From: JAHFUS01 sp035689115
GTDB taxonomy: Bacteria > Actinomycetota > Acidimicrobiia > Acidimicrobiales > GCA-2861595
DNA length: 64,000 nt
Direction of reading: 5' to 3'
Assembly (NCBI GenBank): GCA_035689115.1
Contig: DASSMA010000010.1
Location: 12,135-76,134, forward strand
Below, one piece after another: positions 15,910 through 24,696 of the stretch (positions are counted from its first letter, which is position 1; every line of letters starts with the position of its first letter). The translations under genes and the position numbers were made by a program. The notes beneath the pieces were generated by a model. The model was not told where the DNA came from. It ran no database searches and worked only from the letters and a program-made list of their open reading frames with translations.

Positions 15910-17856
15910 CTAGGGCCGCCCCGTGGTGGACTGCCACACCCGGCGGGCGGCGCGGGCCGGCGCGGCCACGCCCTGGGCGTACTCCCGCCCGAACGCCTGT
16001 GCCTGGCCGGCGCGGCTGTGCGCGGCCGCCACCAGCCGGCCCCGCAGCTCGACCGCCCGGGTGCTGGCCGCCTGGGCGGCCCGGGGTCCGTAGACGGGCA
16101 GGCCGACGCTGGCCTGGAGGCCCAGGCGTGCCGTGCCGGTAGCGACCTTGGTGGCGCCGAGGGCGGCTCGGCCCGCCTTGGTGCGGCCCACGGCCGCCGC
16201 CACCCGGGCCCGGGCCGGTGCGTTCGCTGGCCCGCCGCCGGCGGTGAAGCCGGGGCCGGCGGCGCCCGAGGCCCGCACCGCCCGGCGCATGGAGGCGTGG
16301 CGGCGAGCGGCCACCAGCGACTGGCCCCGCCACCGGGCCTGGTCGAACAGCTCGTCGGCGCCAAAGCCCACCGCCGCGCCGGCGGCCGCCGGGCCCAGCC
16401 AGCCCCGGCCGTGCTCGCCCCCCACCCGGGCCCGCTCCAGGCGCTGGGTGACGTTGGTGACCGCCCGCTTGCCGGCGCGCACCAGCTTGCCCCGCTTGAC
16501 CAGGGCGATGAGCACCACGACGTCGATCACCCCCATCTGCACCATGAGGGCCTCGCCCGAAGTGGCCACCAGCAGCGCGCTGACGCCGACCAGGAACAGC
16601 GACAGGAACACCGCCGTCATCACCACCGCGGCCAGCGAGCGACCGATGCCGGCCACCCACCGCCACAGCAGCTGGCGGCCCCCGCCCGGGAGCACTCCCC
16701 CGGTGAGGGCGAAGGGGGCCAGGGCCACCGCCACCACCACGCCGAGCTGGGCCGCCACCAGGGTGACGGCCACCATCACCAGCATCACCATGACGAAGAC
16801 GGCGGCCAGCGCCACCAGGGCGGCCGCCCCCAGGCGGTCCGCCGACGGGTCGCGGTTGAACCGGGCCTCGGCCTCGCAGCCGGCGTCCTCCATGGCGTCG
16901 CGGGGCTCGTCCTTGGTGCCCCACGGCCCGGTGCGGACCACCGCCTCGTAGACCGCCCGGCACCGGTCGCCGGCGGGGAAGGTGCGGCCCCAGGACAACA
17001 GCTCGTGCGGCGTCTCGACGAAGGCGCGGTGGAGGTCGGCGGCGATGGGCCCTACCGGGTTCGCCGGGTCGGCGGTGGTGGTGGCCGGGTTCTCGGCGGT
17101 GGTGATGGAGGCCACCTCCATCGAGATGGCCTCGGTGCGCTCCAGTGCCCCCACCAACACGCTGGCCGGGTAGGCCAGGGTGGTGGCGGCCAGCGCGGCC
17201 ACCACCACCGACACGGCGAACTCCCCCACGCCCCGGGTCATCCGCCCCCGCAGCGCCTGCCAGCCGCCGTAGCAGGCGGCCAGCACCAGGAAGAACCGCC
17301 CGAGCCCGAGCCCGTCCACCACCCGGGTCTGGTAGGTGTCGGCCACGGCCTGGGCCGGAACGGCCAGGCGGCGGGCGAAGCCGAAGCCCAGGGCCCAGTT
17401 GATGACCCAGAGGCCCGTACGCACCGCCCAGCGGGCCACGGCGAAGACCTGGTCGGTGAGGAAGCCGAGGATCTTGCGGTCGATGGACAGCGCGCCGCCC
17501 CGGTCGTAGCCGATGTCGTAGTGGCTGGTGGGGGCGGGGCCCGGGTCGACGCCGGGCACGATGCGCTCCATCAGCGTCGAGCACGACCGCTCGCCGCCCT
17601 CCTCGTCCTCGTCGCCCGGCGCCGCCGGCGGGGCCGAGGTGTCGCAGCCGGCCAGGGTGGCGGGACGGCGGGCGGCCGTGGTCGGCGGCGCCGGAGCCCT
17701 CGGGCGCGGGCCCAGCGTCGTCGGGGTGGCCGGCGGAGGCGAGGTAGCCGGCGGCGCCGGCGTCTGGGCCCAGGCGGGAGCGGCCGCCACCACGGCGCCC
17801 AGCGCCACCACGGCGCCGGCGAGGGCCCGGGCGACGATCGCCCGGGGGGCCCTCAT
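15910..17856 (-). CDS. TrbL/VirB6-like polytopic channel protein (648 aa)
   Basis: ATG at 17856 overlaps the VirB4 stop as ATGA. The first 30 residues form a signal peptide (ALAGAVVALGAVVAAAPAWA). A Pro/Thr linker follows, then several membrane helices, including FFLVLAACYGGWQAL, FVMVMLVMVAVTLVAAQLGVVVAVAL and SLAAVVMTAVFLSLFLVGVSALLVA. A long basic, alanine-rich cytoplasmic tail ends the protein. The layout matches TrbL/VirB6 and TcpH-type proteins that form the inner-membrane pore of type IV secretion systems. Assignment rests on topology and neighbours more than on specific motifs. Confidence 0.75.
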   Translation of the reverse strand: MRAPRAIVARALAGAVVALGAVVAAAPAWAQTPAPPATSPPPATPTTLGPRPRAPAPPTTAARRPATLAGCDTSAPPAAPGDEDEEGGERSCSTLMERIVPGVDPGPAPTSHYDIGYDRGGALSIDRKILGFLTDQVFAVARWAVRTGLWVINWALGFGFARRLAVPAQAVADTYQTRVVDGLGLGRFFLVLAACYGGWQALRGRMTRGVGEFAVSVVVAALAATTLAYPASVLVGALERTEAISMEVASITTAENPATTTADPANPVGPIAADLHRAFVETPHELLSWGRTFPAGDRCRAVYEAVVRTGPWGTKDEPRDAMEDAGCEAEARFNRDPSADRLGAAALVALAAVFVMVMLVMVAVTLVAAQLGVVVAVALAPFALTGGVLPGGGRQLLWRWVAGIGRSLAAVVMTAVFLSLFLVGVSALLVATSGEALMVQMGVIDVVVLIALVKRGKLVRAGKRAVTNVTQRLERARVGGEHGRGWLGPAAAGAAVGFGADELFDQARWRGQSLVAARRHASMRRAVRASGAAGPGFTAGGGPANAPARARVAAAVGRTKAGRAALGATKVATGTARLGLQASVGLPVYGPRAAQAASTRAVELRGRLVAAAHSRAGQAQAFGREYAQGVAAPARAARRVWQSTTGRP

Positions 17857-20384
17857 GGCCGGGAGGCGCCGTTGCGCGATGCGCCGGCCGCGGCGGCCCG
17901 GCGCGCCGATGCGGGCGACGACGGGCGGTCGGCCTCCGGGTTGGTCTCGAAGGCGGCGGCCAGCTCGGCGAAGGGGGCGGGCAGGACCTCGATCAGCCCG
18001 ATGCGGTCGCGCACGTCGCGGTACAGGCACTGGCCGGTGCGCACCGACAGCTCGAGCAGCTGCACGGTGGCCTCGGTGGGCTCCATGCCCAAGAACTCGA
18101 GCGCCAGGCCGGCCGCGGCATGGCTCTGGCGGAACACCAGCCGGCTGCCGAGGAGGTCGGCCAGGCGGCGGTCGCCCAGGTCGGCCGGGTGCTGGGACAG
18201 CACGATCACCCCGGCCCGGTGCTTGCGCCCGTCACGGATCATGTCCAGCACGAGCTGGCGGCCCTGGAGGTTGGCCGTCAGCGCCCACGCCTCGTCGAGC
18301 AGCACGCCGGCGAAGCGGCGGCGGTCGGCGAAGGCCACCGAGCGGGCCACGGCCGCCACCAGGTACAGCAGCGCCTGGGAGAAGACCTGCTCGGGCAGCA
18401 GCTGGCGGGCCAGATGGGGGTTCTCGAGGACCTCCTTGTCGGGCAGCGACAGGCACGGCATGTGGAACACCAGGTAGTCGGCGTCGAGTCGCACCGGGTC
18501 GCCGGCGCCGAACGCCACGGCGGCCAGCTCGGCGTGGGCAAAGTTGGCCAGCCGGTGGTACACGTCCTCGGCCCGGGGGTTGTCGGCGGCCAGGCGGCCC
18601 AGGGTGACCACCACGTCGCCCAGGCGGGCCCCGGGGTCGGCGGCCGCCCGCCGCACCGCCTCGGCCAGGGCCGCCCCCTCGTTGTCGGTCGGGCCGGTGC
18701 CCGTCAGCAGCGTGAGGAAGCCAGTGGTGTAGCGCACCCGCTCGCCGGGGGCGAACACCGCCATGGGGTCGAGGCACACCCCGTCCCCCTCGTCGGCCGA
18801 CAGCCGCACCACCTGGGCGCTGCCCGGCGCCACCGCGGCCAGGCGCACGTACTCCCCCATCGGCGTGCGGTCGACGGCCACCACCTGGCCGCCCCGGGCC
18901 AGGGTGTCCCAGCACAGCCTCTTGGCGAAGTAGCTCTTCCCCGATCCGAGGGCGCCGAAGGCGCCGATGGACCCGGAGCGGTCGATGGAGGGCCCGTAGC
19001 CCCAGTCGCACAGCACCGGCGCCGCCGCTCCCCCGTCGAGGCTCACCCCCAGCAGACCGCCCCGGGGGTCGCCCACCTCGGTGCCGGCCCACGGGGCCTG
19101 GGCGGCCAGGTCGCCCACCAGGCCGTACTGGGTGTAGTCCCGGGCCACCGGCGGCAGCGGCGAGCCGACCAGCATGGCGCCGTAGAGGGCGAGCTGGCCC
19201 CCGGTGGGGCGGGGCAGCCCGTACTCGTTGACCTCGTATGCGGCGCGCAGCTGGCCGGCCCGGCTCTCGAGCTCGGCGAGGGTGTCGGCCCACACGGCGA
19301 ACACCGTGGTGGTCTGCAGCTCGGGTTCGGCCGGGTTGGCGGCCAGGGCGGCGCGCTCGTGGTCGATGGCCTCGACCGCGGCGGCCAGGGTGGGCGGCGG
19401 CCCGGCCGCCTCGCCGCCGTACTCGTCGAACTGGCCCGCCAGCTGGCGGGCCTGGCGCTTGGTCTTGGCCACCGCGTCGGCGTTGGAGGTGGGGCGGACC
19501 CGCACGCACCAGTCGACAGGGAAGGCCATGGCGTCCGTACGTGCCAGGGCTTCGGCCCCACCGGGGTAGGCGAAGGTGGCCGGCATGTCCGACACGGCGA
19601 GGAAGGCCTGGTAGGCCGACCCGGCCTCGGTGTCGACCCGGAGGTAGCGCCGGTGCCGAGGACGGCCCTCGTCGTCCTCGGCGCCACCCTCGACCAGCAC
19701 CGCCTCGGCCAGGCTGGCCAGCGAGGGGAAACGCAGCGCAGCGTCGGGCGCCGTACCGCCACCGTTCAGCGCCGGCTCCCACGACTCGTCGAGGGGCGGC
19801 TCGTCAAGGCCTCGGCGCGCCGCCCGGGCGTAGAGCCACACCACCTCTGCGGCGGTGGCCGGACGCACGTGGTCGCGGCCGAGCACGGCGGCCAGCTGCT
19901 CGCCGAGCTGGTGGGCCTGGCCCTGGCGCTCGAGCACCTCACGGCGCCGTACCGGCGCCGGCGGCAGGCCGAACTGGCCGCCCACCTGGGCCCGGGCCGA
20001 GCCCAGCGCGGCCCGCAGCGCGGTGGTGCTGCGGCGATGGTCCAGCACCGCCGCCAGGTAGTGGTGGCGCCGGTAGAGCCGGGCGTCGCCCAGGCTGTCG
20101 AGGGCGGCGGCCGCCACCTCGGCCCACTGGCCATGGGTGTCGAGGTCCACCCCGTCGACCATGGCCTCCACCACCGCGGCGGGGTCGACCCGCTCGCACA
20201 CCGACACCAGCATCGACTCACCGGACAGGGCCATCAGCGCCGCCCGGGTCCGGCCGTGGAGGTCGAGCTTCTCCCGGATGCCGAGGTAGGGATAGGTGCG
20301 GGCGCCGACCCGCCACAGCGCCCACGTGGTGCCCTCGTGCGTCCACACCAGCTGTCCCGACACGCACCGGGCGGGCAGGCGCAC
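17853..20384 (-). CDS. VirB4/TcpF-like conjugative ATPase (843 aa)
   Basis: The N-terminal half is a divergent CagE/TrbE-type domain. The C-terminal half has Walker A GALGSGKS (about residues 475-482), VVAVDRTPMGEYVRLA after it, and Walker B VLLDEAWAL (about 693-701). A switch region around VIVLSQHPADLGD follows. VirB4 proteins power assembly and substrate transfer in type IV secretion systems. The ATG at 20384 directly follows the stop of the TcpE-like gene. Full length, with all catalytic motifs intact. Confidence 0.88.
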   Translation of the reverse strand: MRLPARCVSGQLVWTHEGTTWALWRVGARTYPYLGIREKLDLHGRTRAALMALSGESMLVSVCERVDPAAVVEAMVDGVDLDTHGQWAEVAAAALDSLGDARLYRRHHYLAAVLDHRRSTTALRAALGSARAQVGGQFGLPPAPVRRREVLERQGQAHQLGEQLAAVLGRDHVRPATAAEVVWLYARAARRGLDEPPLDESWEPALNGGGTAPDAALRFPSLASLAEAVLVEGGAEDDEGRPRHRRYLRVDTEAGSAYQAFLAVSDMPATFAYPGGAEALARTDAMAFPVDWCVRVRPTSNADAVAKTKRQARQLAGQFDEYGGEAAGPPPTLAAAVEAIDHERAALAANPAEPELQTTTVFAVWADTLAELESRAGQLRAAYEVNEYGLPRPTGGQLALYGAMLVGSPLPPVARDYTQYGLVGDLAAQAPWAGTEVGDPRGGLLGVSLDGGAAAPVLCDWGYGPSIDRSGSIGAFGALGSGKSYFAKRLCWDTLARGGQVVAVDRTPMGEYVRLAAVAPGSAQVVRLSADEGDGVCLDPMAVFAPGERVRYTTGFLTLLTGTGPTDNEGAALAEAVRRAAADPGARLGDVVVTLGRLAADNPRAEDVYHRLANFAHAELAAVAFGAGDPVRLDADYLVFHMPCLSLPDKEVLENPHLARQLLPEQVFSQALLYLVAAVARSVAFADRRRFAGVLLDEAWALTANLQGRQLVLDMIRDGRKHRAGVIVLSQHPADLGDRRLADLLGSRLVFRQSHAAAGLALEFLGMEPTEATVQLLELSVRTGQCLYRDVRDRIGLIEVLPAPFAELAAAFETNPEADRPSSPASARRAAAAGASRNGASRP

Positions 20385-20786
20385 CTACCGACCGCCGCCC
20401 ACGACGAAGAACCGGGCACGCTGCCGGCTGGGACCGGGTGGGCGGTAGGGGCGGCCCCGCAGCGTTCCCCGGCGGGGCCGGGCCAGGTAGGACAGCGCTC
20501 CGTTGGCCATGCGCATGGGCGATCGGCCCTCGATGCGCAGATGGCGCACGGCCCAGGCCAGCCCGAGCGGGCCGCCGGCCATGACGAACAGGCCCAGCCC
20601 GCCGGGCAGCACCGCCCACGCCGAGCGGGTGGCGAGCAGCACCATGGCCGAGCCCAGGAGGACGCCGAGCTGGGTGGGCGTGATAGGCCAGGGCAGGACC
20701 CACCCACCGATCACCCCGATGACATTGGGATGGCGGCGGGCGTGGGTGTAGGAGCGGCAGGCGATGTGCTCGGCGTCGTCGGCCAT
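20385..20786 (-). CDS. TcpE-like conjugation membrane protein (133 aa)
   Basis: Two adjacent membrane helices (LGVLLGSAMVLLATRS and AVLPGGLGLFVMAGGPLGLAWAV) sit between a short N-terminus and a basic C-terminus (RPRRGTLRGRPYRPP). Size, topology and the position just before VirB4 match the TcpE family, a small inner-membrane component of Gram-positive conjugation systems. The ATG at 20786 was chosen over longer in-frame starts that would cross the upstream gene. Confidence 0.7.
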   Translation of the reverse strand: MADDAEHIACRSYTHARRHPNVIGVIGGWVLPWPITPTQLGVLLGSAMVLLATRSAWAVLPGGLGLFVMAGGPLGLAWAVRHLRIEGRSPMRMANGALSYLARPRRGTLRGRPYRPPGPSRQRARFFVVGGGR

Positions 20787-20794
20787 GGCTGTGC

Positions 20795-21073
20795 TCAGAC
20801 GGAGGCGGGCGGCGCCGGCGCCGTCCGCACCGCCGGCGCCTTCGACTGGAACTCGCCGCCGACGCGCTCCTTGAACCAGTCGACGTTGGCGACGCTGAAC
20901 AGCACGAGGCCGGCCACGACGCCAGCGACGGCCGTCTTGATGAGGTTTCGCGTGGAGACGTAGGTCAAGGCGATGATGACGATGGCGGCCAGCGCGATGC
21001 CGTTCTGGGCGAGGCCGGTGACCTCGCCGATCTTGGCATTTGCCCACTCAATCATCGTTTGGGCGAGGATCAT
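20795..21073 (-). CDS. Small two-helix membrane protein, possible TcpD or VirB2-like (92 aa)
   Basis: The start overlaps the stop of the TcpC-like gene (ATGA). Two membrane segments (NGIALAAIVIIALTYVS and TAVAGVVAGLVLFSVANVDWF) are separated by a short basic loop. Small proteins of this type lie between TcpC and TcpE in Tcp-type operons and are proposed membrane scaffold or pilin-like subunits. No diagnostic motif distinguishes these options. Confidence 0.65.
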   Translation of the reverse strand: MILAQTMIEWANAKIGEVTGLAQNGIALAAIVIIALTYVSTRNLIKTAVAGVVAGLVLFSVANVDWFKERVGGEFQSKAPAVRTAPAPPASV

Positions 21074-22071
21074 TTGGTCATCCCTTCGGTGGTGGTTGCG
21101 GTGGTCGGGTCGGTCGGCGCCGGGCCGGGTGGCGCGGTGGTCGTGGTAGCGGTGGCGACGCCAGCCGGCGGGCGGACGGCCGCCAGCGGCGGACCCGGGA
21201 GGAGCTCGGCGACCTCCCAGCGCTGCTCTCGCTGGCCGAGGCGAAGCGAGTAGTGCAGGAGCTGCTGGCGTCCACCGGCGTCGGTCCCCCGTACCTCAGC
21301 CAGGACCATGCGCGCGCCGCCGGCGAGCTCCTGGGTCGCCATCCGCACCACCTCCACCGCGGCGAACGGGGCGGGCGTCACGGCCACCAGGTCGGCCCCG
21401 GGGGCGACGTAGCGGGCCAGCTCACCCTGGCCGGCCAGGAAGGCGGAGAAGAATCGGCCGAGGGCGTCGGCCACCGGGTCGTCCGACCGGGGCCGCTCGA
21501 GGGCGCCGACGTCGAGGCGTAGCGCCGACGGGGCGGGCGGCGCGGGGACCTCGGCCGGCAGGCTGGTGGCCGCCATGGGCTGGCCCGGCCCGGGCTGCAC
21601 GACGGCGACGCGGTAGTAGCGCAGCGCGTCGCGGCGGAACTCGTCGCCGGCGGCGAGGAGGACCTCGGCGGCCACGACGACGGACCAGTACCGCTCCCCC
21701 ACCGCCTCGACGGCCAGCGTGACGGTCCGGGCCGGGTAGCGCGACCCGGCGGGGACGTCGCGCAGCTCGACTCGCTCGGGGTAGTAGGCGCGCAGCTGCG
21801 CCTCGGTGCCCTGGCCGGCTCGGAGGTAGGCGGCCACGTACAGCTCGGCGAAGCCACTGGGGCCGGCCGTCGACGGTGCCGGCGCCGCCGTGGCGGCCGC
21901 CCGGGCCGGCGGCCGCAGCAAGGCGGAGCTCCCGCCGATCGCGCCGACGACCACCAGGGCCCACAGGGCACAGGTGGCCAGGCGGGTGAGGACAGCCGGT
22001 GCCGGACCGGGCCGGGCGAAGGGCACCACCTCCGGCTCCACCGGCGCCGTCGTCGCCGGGCCCCGCCTCAT
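21070..22071 (-). CDS. TcpC-like (VirB8-type) conjugation protein (333 aa)
   Basis: A cytoplasmic N-terminus and one membrane helix (LATCALWALVVVGAIGGSSALL, about 32-53) precede two tandem NTF2-like extracellular domains. The first contains FAELYVAAYLRAGQG; the second contains VADALGRFFSAFLAGQGELARYVAPG. This architecture is that of TcpC, the VirB8-like assembly factor of Gram-positive conjugation. The threonine-rich C-terminus is probably disordered. ATG at 22071 overlaps the upstream stop (ATGA). Confidence 0.82.
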   Translation of the reverse strand: MRRGPATTAPVEPEVVPFARPGPAPAVLTRLATCALWALVVVGAIGGSSALLRPPARAAATAAPAPSTAGPSGFAELYVAAYLRAGQGTEAQLRAYYPERVELRDVPAGSRYPARTVTLAVEAVGERYWSVVVAAEVLLAAGDEFRRDALRYYRVAVVQPGPGQPMAATSLPAEVPAPPAPSALRLDVGALERPRSDDPVADALGRFFSAFLAGQGELARYVAPGADLVAVTPAPFAAVEVVRMATQELAGGARMVLAEVRGTDAGGRQQLLHYSLRLGQREQRWEVAELLPGPPLAAVRPPAGVATATTTTAPPGPAPTDPTTATTTEGMTK

Positions 22072-22421
22072 CGGCCTTCGTCGGTGCCGACCACGGCGGC
22101 CTCGGCCAGTGCCGCATCGCGCAAGCGCAGCACTAGGCGCTCGTGCGCACGGACCGCCGGCATTGCCGACTCGAGGAAGCGGGCCAGGTCGACGATGACC
22201 TCGCGCTCCAGCAGCCGCCCCGAGCCGATGATCCGGTCGACGATCTCCGACAATGCTCGCCAGGCGCGCTCCACCACCTCGCGCAGCTCGCCGTCACTCA
22301 GGTCCGCCTCGGTGCGCTCGGCGCCCGAACCGGACCGGGGCGGCGAGCCTTCGATCGGCTGGTCGGGCCAGCCGGGTGCCGGGAGGGGCGGCCGGGCACC
22401 CGGCTGGCAGTTGGGCTCCAC
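22068..22421 (-). CDS. Hypothetical helical protein leading the conjugation operon (117 aa)
   Basis: The start is uncertain. A GTG at 22421 lies immediately downstream of the conserved tripartite element, as expected for a short-leader transcript. There is no good ribosome-binding site, and later starts are not obvious. The C-terminal 80 residues are strongly helical and charged (LREVVERAWRALSEIVDRII, LEREVIVDLARFLESAMPAVRAHERLVLRL). The stop overlaps the TcpC-like start. Function unknown; a coiled-coil cytoplasmic adaptor is plausible. Confidence 0.6.
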   Translation of the reverse strand: MEPNCQPGARPPLPAPGWPDQPIEGSPPRSGSGAERTEADLSDGELREVVERAWRALSEIVDRIIGSGRLLEREVIVDLARFLESAMPAVRAHERLVLRLRDAALAEAAVVGTDEGR

Positions 22422-22425
22422 ACCG

Positions 22426-22480
22426 ATGTAATGGGCGCGCCGCGGTGCCCAACGCGACAGCCGGGAAAGATTTTCTTCTC
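22426..22480 (-). promoter_or_regulatory. Tripartite conserved promoter-like element, copy 2
   Basis: On the minus strand it shows GAAAATC, 9 bases, TGTCGCGTT, 11 bases, CGCGCCCATTACAT, then C and GGTGTGGA, where the GTG is the proposed start of the transfer operon. It fills the gap between the sigma-like gene (ends 22483) and the transfer operon. Copies at 14111 and 31712 share the same order and 11-base spacer. Confidence 0.7.
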
Positions 22481-22482
22481 GG

Positions 22483-23196
22483 TCAGGCGGCGTGCACCGC
22501 GGCGACCAGGCGCAGCTCGGCACGGCGCCGACGCTGGCGGAGGGTGGCAGCCGCCGGGCCGGGCGGGCACAGCGTCGCCACGCTGAGCTCGCCGGTGCGG
22601 GTGAGCGAGATGAGCTCGGCCTCGCCGGCGTCGAGGTGGCCGGCCGACACCGCCCATGCCAGCAGCTCGGCCAGCTCGTCGGCCGCCGCCGGCACCGCAG
22701 CCGGCTCGGCCAGCTCCAAGGCTTGCGCCTCGTCCTCCAGGCAGGTCGGTCGCTCGCGGTCGCTTCCCTGGCGCACCAGCCGCTTCTTCGTCCCGTTGAG
22801 CAGGGTGGCCGCCACGTAGCTGCGGGCCCGGCGCCCGGCGAAGGCCCGGATCCGGTCGTAGAGGTCGCTGACGATCTCGGCCGCCAGCTCATCCGCGCTC
22901 TCCGCCGACCAGCGGAAGCGCCCGATCAGGGCCTTACACCCGGGGAGGAGCAGCTGGAGCACGGTACGGGCGGCGAGGTCGTCGTCGCTGGCCCGCATGG
23001 CGAGGGCTACCAGCACCCGGTCGCGCTCCCCCACCGGCGTCGACCGGCGGGCCACGTGCTCGACCAGCTCGGCGAGGGTGTGGAACCGGGCCAGGGCGTC
23101 GTCGCCTCGCCAGCGAACCAGGCTCTCGGCGGCGGCCGGCGAGCCCACCAGCACGCGCCACTCCCGCTCCAGCAGATCTATGACCGTCGCCTCCAC
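22483..23196 (-). CDS. Sigma-70-like regulatory protein (237 aa)
   Basis: GTG at 23196 has a GGAGGGG box seven bases upstream. The central part (ADELAAEIVSDLYDRIRAF, YVAATLLNGTKKRLVRQ) resembles a diverged region 2 of actinobacterial sigma-like proteins. The C-terminus (GHLDAGEAELISLTRTG then ATLRQRRRRAELRLVAAV) resembles region 4, with the recognition helix partly degenerate. Proteins of this kind accompany transfer genes in actinobacterial elements. It sits directly upstream of one copy of the ECF-like promoter element and could recognise it. That link is inference. Confidence 0.6.
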   Translation of the reverse strand: MEATVIDLLEREWRVLVGSPAAAESLVRWRGDDALARFHTLAELVEHVARRSTPVGERDRVLVALAMRASDDDLAARTVLQLLLPGCKALIGRFRWSAESADELAAEIVSDLYDRIRAFAGRRARSYVAATLLNGTKKRLVRQGSDRERPTCLEDEAQALELAEPAAVPAAADELAELLAWAVSAGHLDAGEAELISLTRTGELSVATLCPPGPAAATLRQRRRRAELRLVAAVHAA

Positions 23197-23358
23197 TTGT
23201 CACCCCTCCAGCTGCCCGCAGTCGCTGCGGCTGGTAGGGACGATCGAGGTCGCTGCTCACGGCCCGGCTGTGCCCGCGCCTCACACGGGCCCCATCTCGG
23301 GGGGATTTTCGTCTCACATTCCTTGGCCGGCTCGGCCCAGAGCCGGTAGCCGCCGGCC

Positions 23359-23376
23359 TTGACGCGTGCGCGTCAA
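23359..23376. promoter_or_regulatory. 18-base palindrome TTGACGCGTGCGCGTCAA, copy 1
   Basis: Eight-base arms TTGACGCG and CGCGTCAA flank TG. Nearly the same palindrome, TTGGCGCGTGCGCGTCAA, occurs at 62553-62570. Each lies upstream of a minus-strand gene (starts 23196 and 62514). No T-run follows, so an operator is favoured. Confidence 0.6.
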
Positions 23377-23383
23377 CGTGCGC

Positions 23384-23400
23384 AGCAGACAGTGTCTGCT
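23384..23400. promoter_or_regulatory. 17-base near-perfect palindrome AGCAGACAGTGTCTGCT
   Basis: Arms AGCAGACA and TGTCTGCT are perfect inverted copies around a central G. It lies eight bases from the preceding palindrome in the 240-base gap between two minus-strand genes. Either it is an operator for the sigma-like gene or it forms a hairpin after the gene ending at 23437. Confidence 0.5.
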
Positions 23401-23436
23401 CGCACATCGACGCCAATGGGCGCGTGGTTCGGGCTT

Positions 23437-24167
23437 CAGTCGGCGTTGCGCCGGCGGGCGTACTCGGCCGACGCCTCGTCCTCCTCTGCGTCCGACAGCT
23501 GCCTCAGGGCGCGGGCCACCTCGACGTCGTCGTCACCCGCCCGGCGGGCGTAGACCTCGCCGCAGTAGTCGACCCGCACCACCACGGCGATCGCCCACCC
23601 GTACCGCCACGCCTCGAGTACCCCGAGCACCACGTTGTCGCCGGGCTCGGCGCCGAGCCCGGGCACTGCACGCAGCGGACCCCGCACCTGCCAGCCCCGC
23701 TCATCGAGGTGTGCCGCCATGGCGGCACACGCCTCGGTCTCCCAACCGGGCAGCGCTCGGCCAGGAGCTGGCGTCGGCTGGCCGCCGAGGTAGCCCGTGG
23801 CCTGGGCCAGATCCTTGTTGTAGATGCTGGAGTGGTCCAGTTCCCTGTCAGCCTCTTGGGGCACCCAGGCGGCGTACAGCTCGGGGTCCTCGCCGTGGCC
23901 GGCGTCGAGCAGCTCCCGCCAGCCGTCCCGGTACTCGAAGAACTCCTCCAGGGCGGCGAGGTCCGGGAGCTCGGCGGCCGAGACCACCGCCTCGGCGCTG
24001 CGCAGCGTCCCCTCGTCGTCGTAGCGCTCGATGCGGCGTACGGTGAGCACCGTCCAGCCATCGGGCGCCCGGAATAGCGTCAGCTGCTGCTCGTCATCGC
24101 CGTAGTGACTGCGCAACTCGATCTGGGCGACCCGGCGCCCTGCGACCTTGATGACCTCACCGCCCAT
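23437..24167 (-). CDS. Hypothetical protein (243 aa)
   Basis: A soluble acidic protein with several short beta-like stretches near the start (RRVAQIELRSHYG, QLTLFRAPDGWTVLTVRRIERY). An acidic helical middle follows, then a second beta-rich part (WAIAVVVRVDYCGEVYARRAG). It contains no membrane segments and no motif I recognise. It lies between the sigma-like gene and the HicAB pair and has its own palindromic sequences downstream. Its frame is the only minus-strand one with a natural codon pattern across this stretch. Confidence 0.6.
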
Positions 24168-24245
24168 CGCCGGCCTCCCGACTCTTGGTGGTGACCGTAC
24201 CGGCGGGGTGCGACAGATACGCGAGAGTCGCCGCCACCAACTCAG

Positions 24246-24461
24246 CTAAAGGGCGACGTCGACGACAGCCGTGGTGCTCGATGGCGGCGGAACCGGCTCT
24301 CCGTGGGCCCGCAGCGACTCGACGTGCAGCCGGATCGCCTCGGCGATGTTGGCCCGCACCTCCTCGACGGTGCCGCCGGTGCTGACGCAACCAGGGAGGT
24401 CCGGGACGTAGGCGGACAGGTTCCCCTCGGCCTGTTCGATCACGATGGCGTAGCGACTCAT
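24246..24461 (-). CDS. hicB: HicB-family antitoxin (71 aa)
   Basis: The sequence YAIVIEQAEGNLSAYVPDLPGCVSTGGTVEEV is the classic partial RNase H fold of HicB. It is followed by an amphipathic helix (ANIAEAIRLHVESL) and a Pro/Thr tail. No C-terminal DNA-binding domain is present, so this is the short form. The start overlaps the HicA stop by four bases. The pair forms a toxin-antitoxin module that may stabilise the element. Confidence 0.88.
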   Translation of the reverse strand: MSRYAIVIEQAEGNLSAYVPDLPGCVSTGGTVEEVRANIAEAIRLHVESLRAHGEPVPPPSSTTAVVDVAL

Positions 24462-24652
24462 CGGACCCTTCCGAGTCCGGCTTGGCGCCGGATCGATGCC
24501 AGCGTACCGGGGGCGAGGTCATCGCCGAGATGGCCAGGAACCGTCACTGTTCCCGGACGAGCTGGATGGCGATACTGACGGTGGCTGCCGCTTTGGCGAT
24601 CGAGTTGCCAGCCAGCGCGCTCAAGGTCACGGATCATCTCGCGAACCTTCAT
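24458..24652 (-). CDS. hicA: HicA-family mRNA interferase toxin (64 aa)
   Basis: A small double-stranded-RNA-binding-like fold with MIRDLERAGWQLDRQSGSHRQYRHP. The GSH segment contains the catalytic His of HicA. A VTVPGH strand follows, then the terminal helix GTLASIRRQAGL. HicA cleaves mRNA when not bound by HicB. Toxin-first order with a four-base overlap is typical. Confidence 0.88.
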   Translation of the reverse strand: MKVREMIRDLERAGWQLDRQSGSHRQYRHPARPGTVTVPGHLGDDLAPGTLASIRRQAGLGRVR

Positions 24653-24696
24653 ACGTCTCGTGCGCCTGGGTCGATGTACTGGTCGGCTGGTGCCAC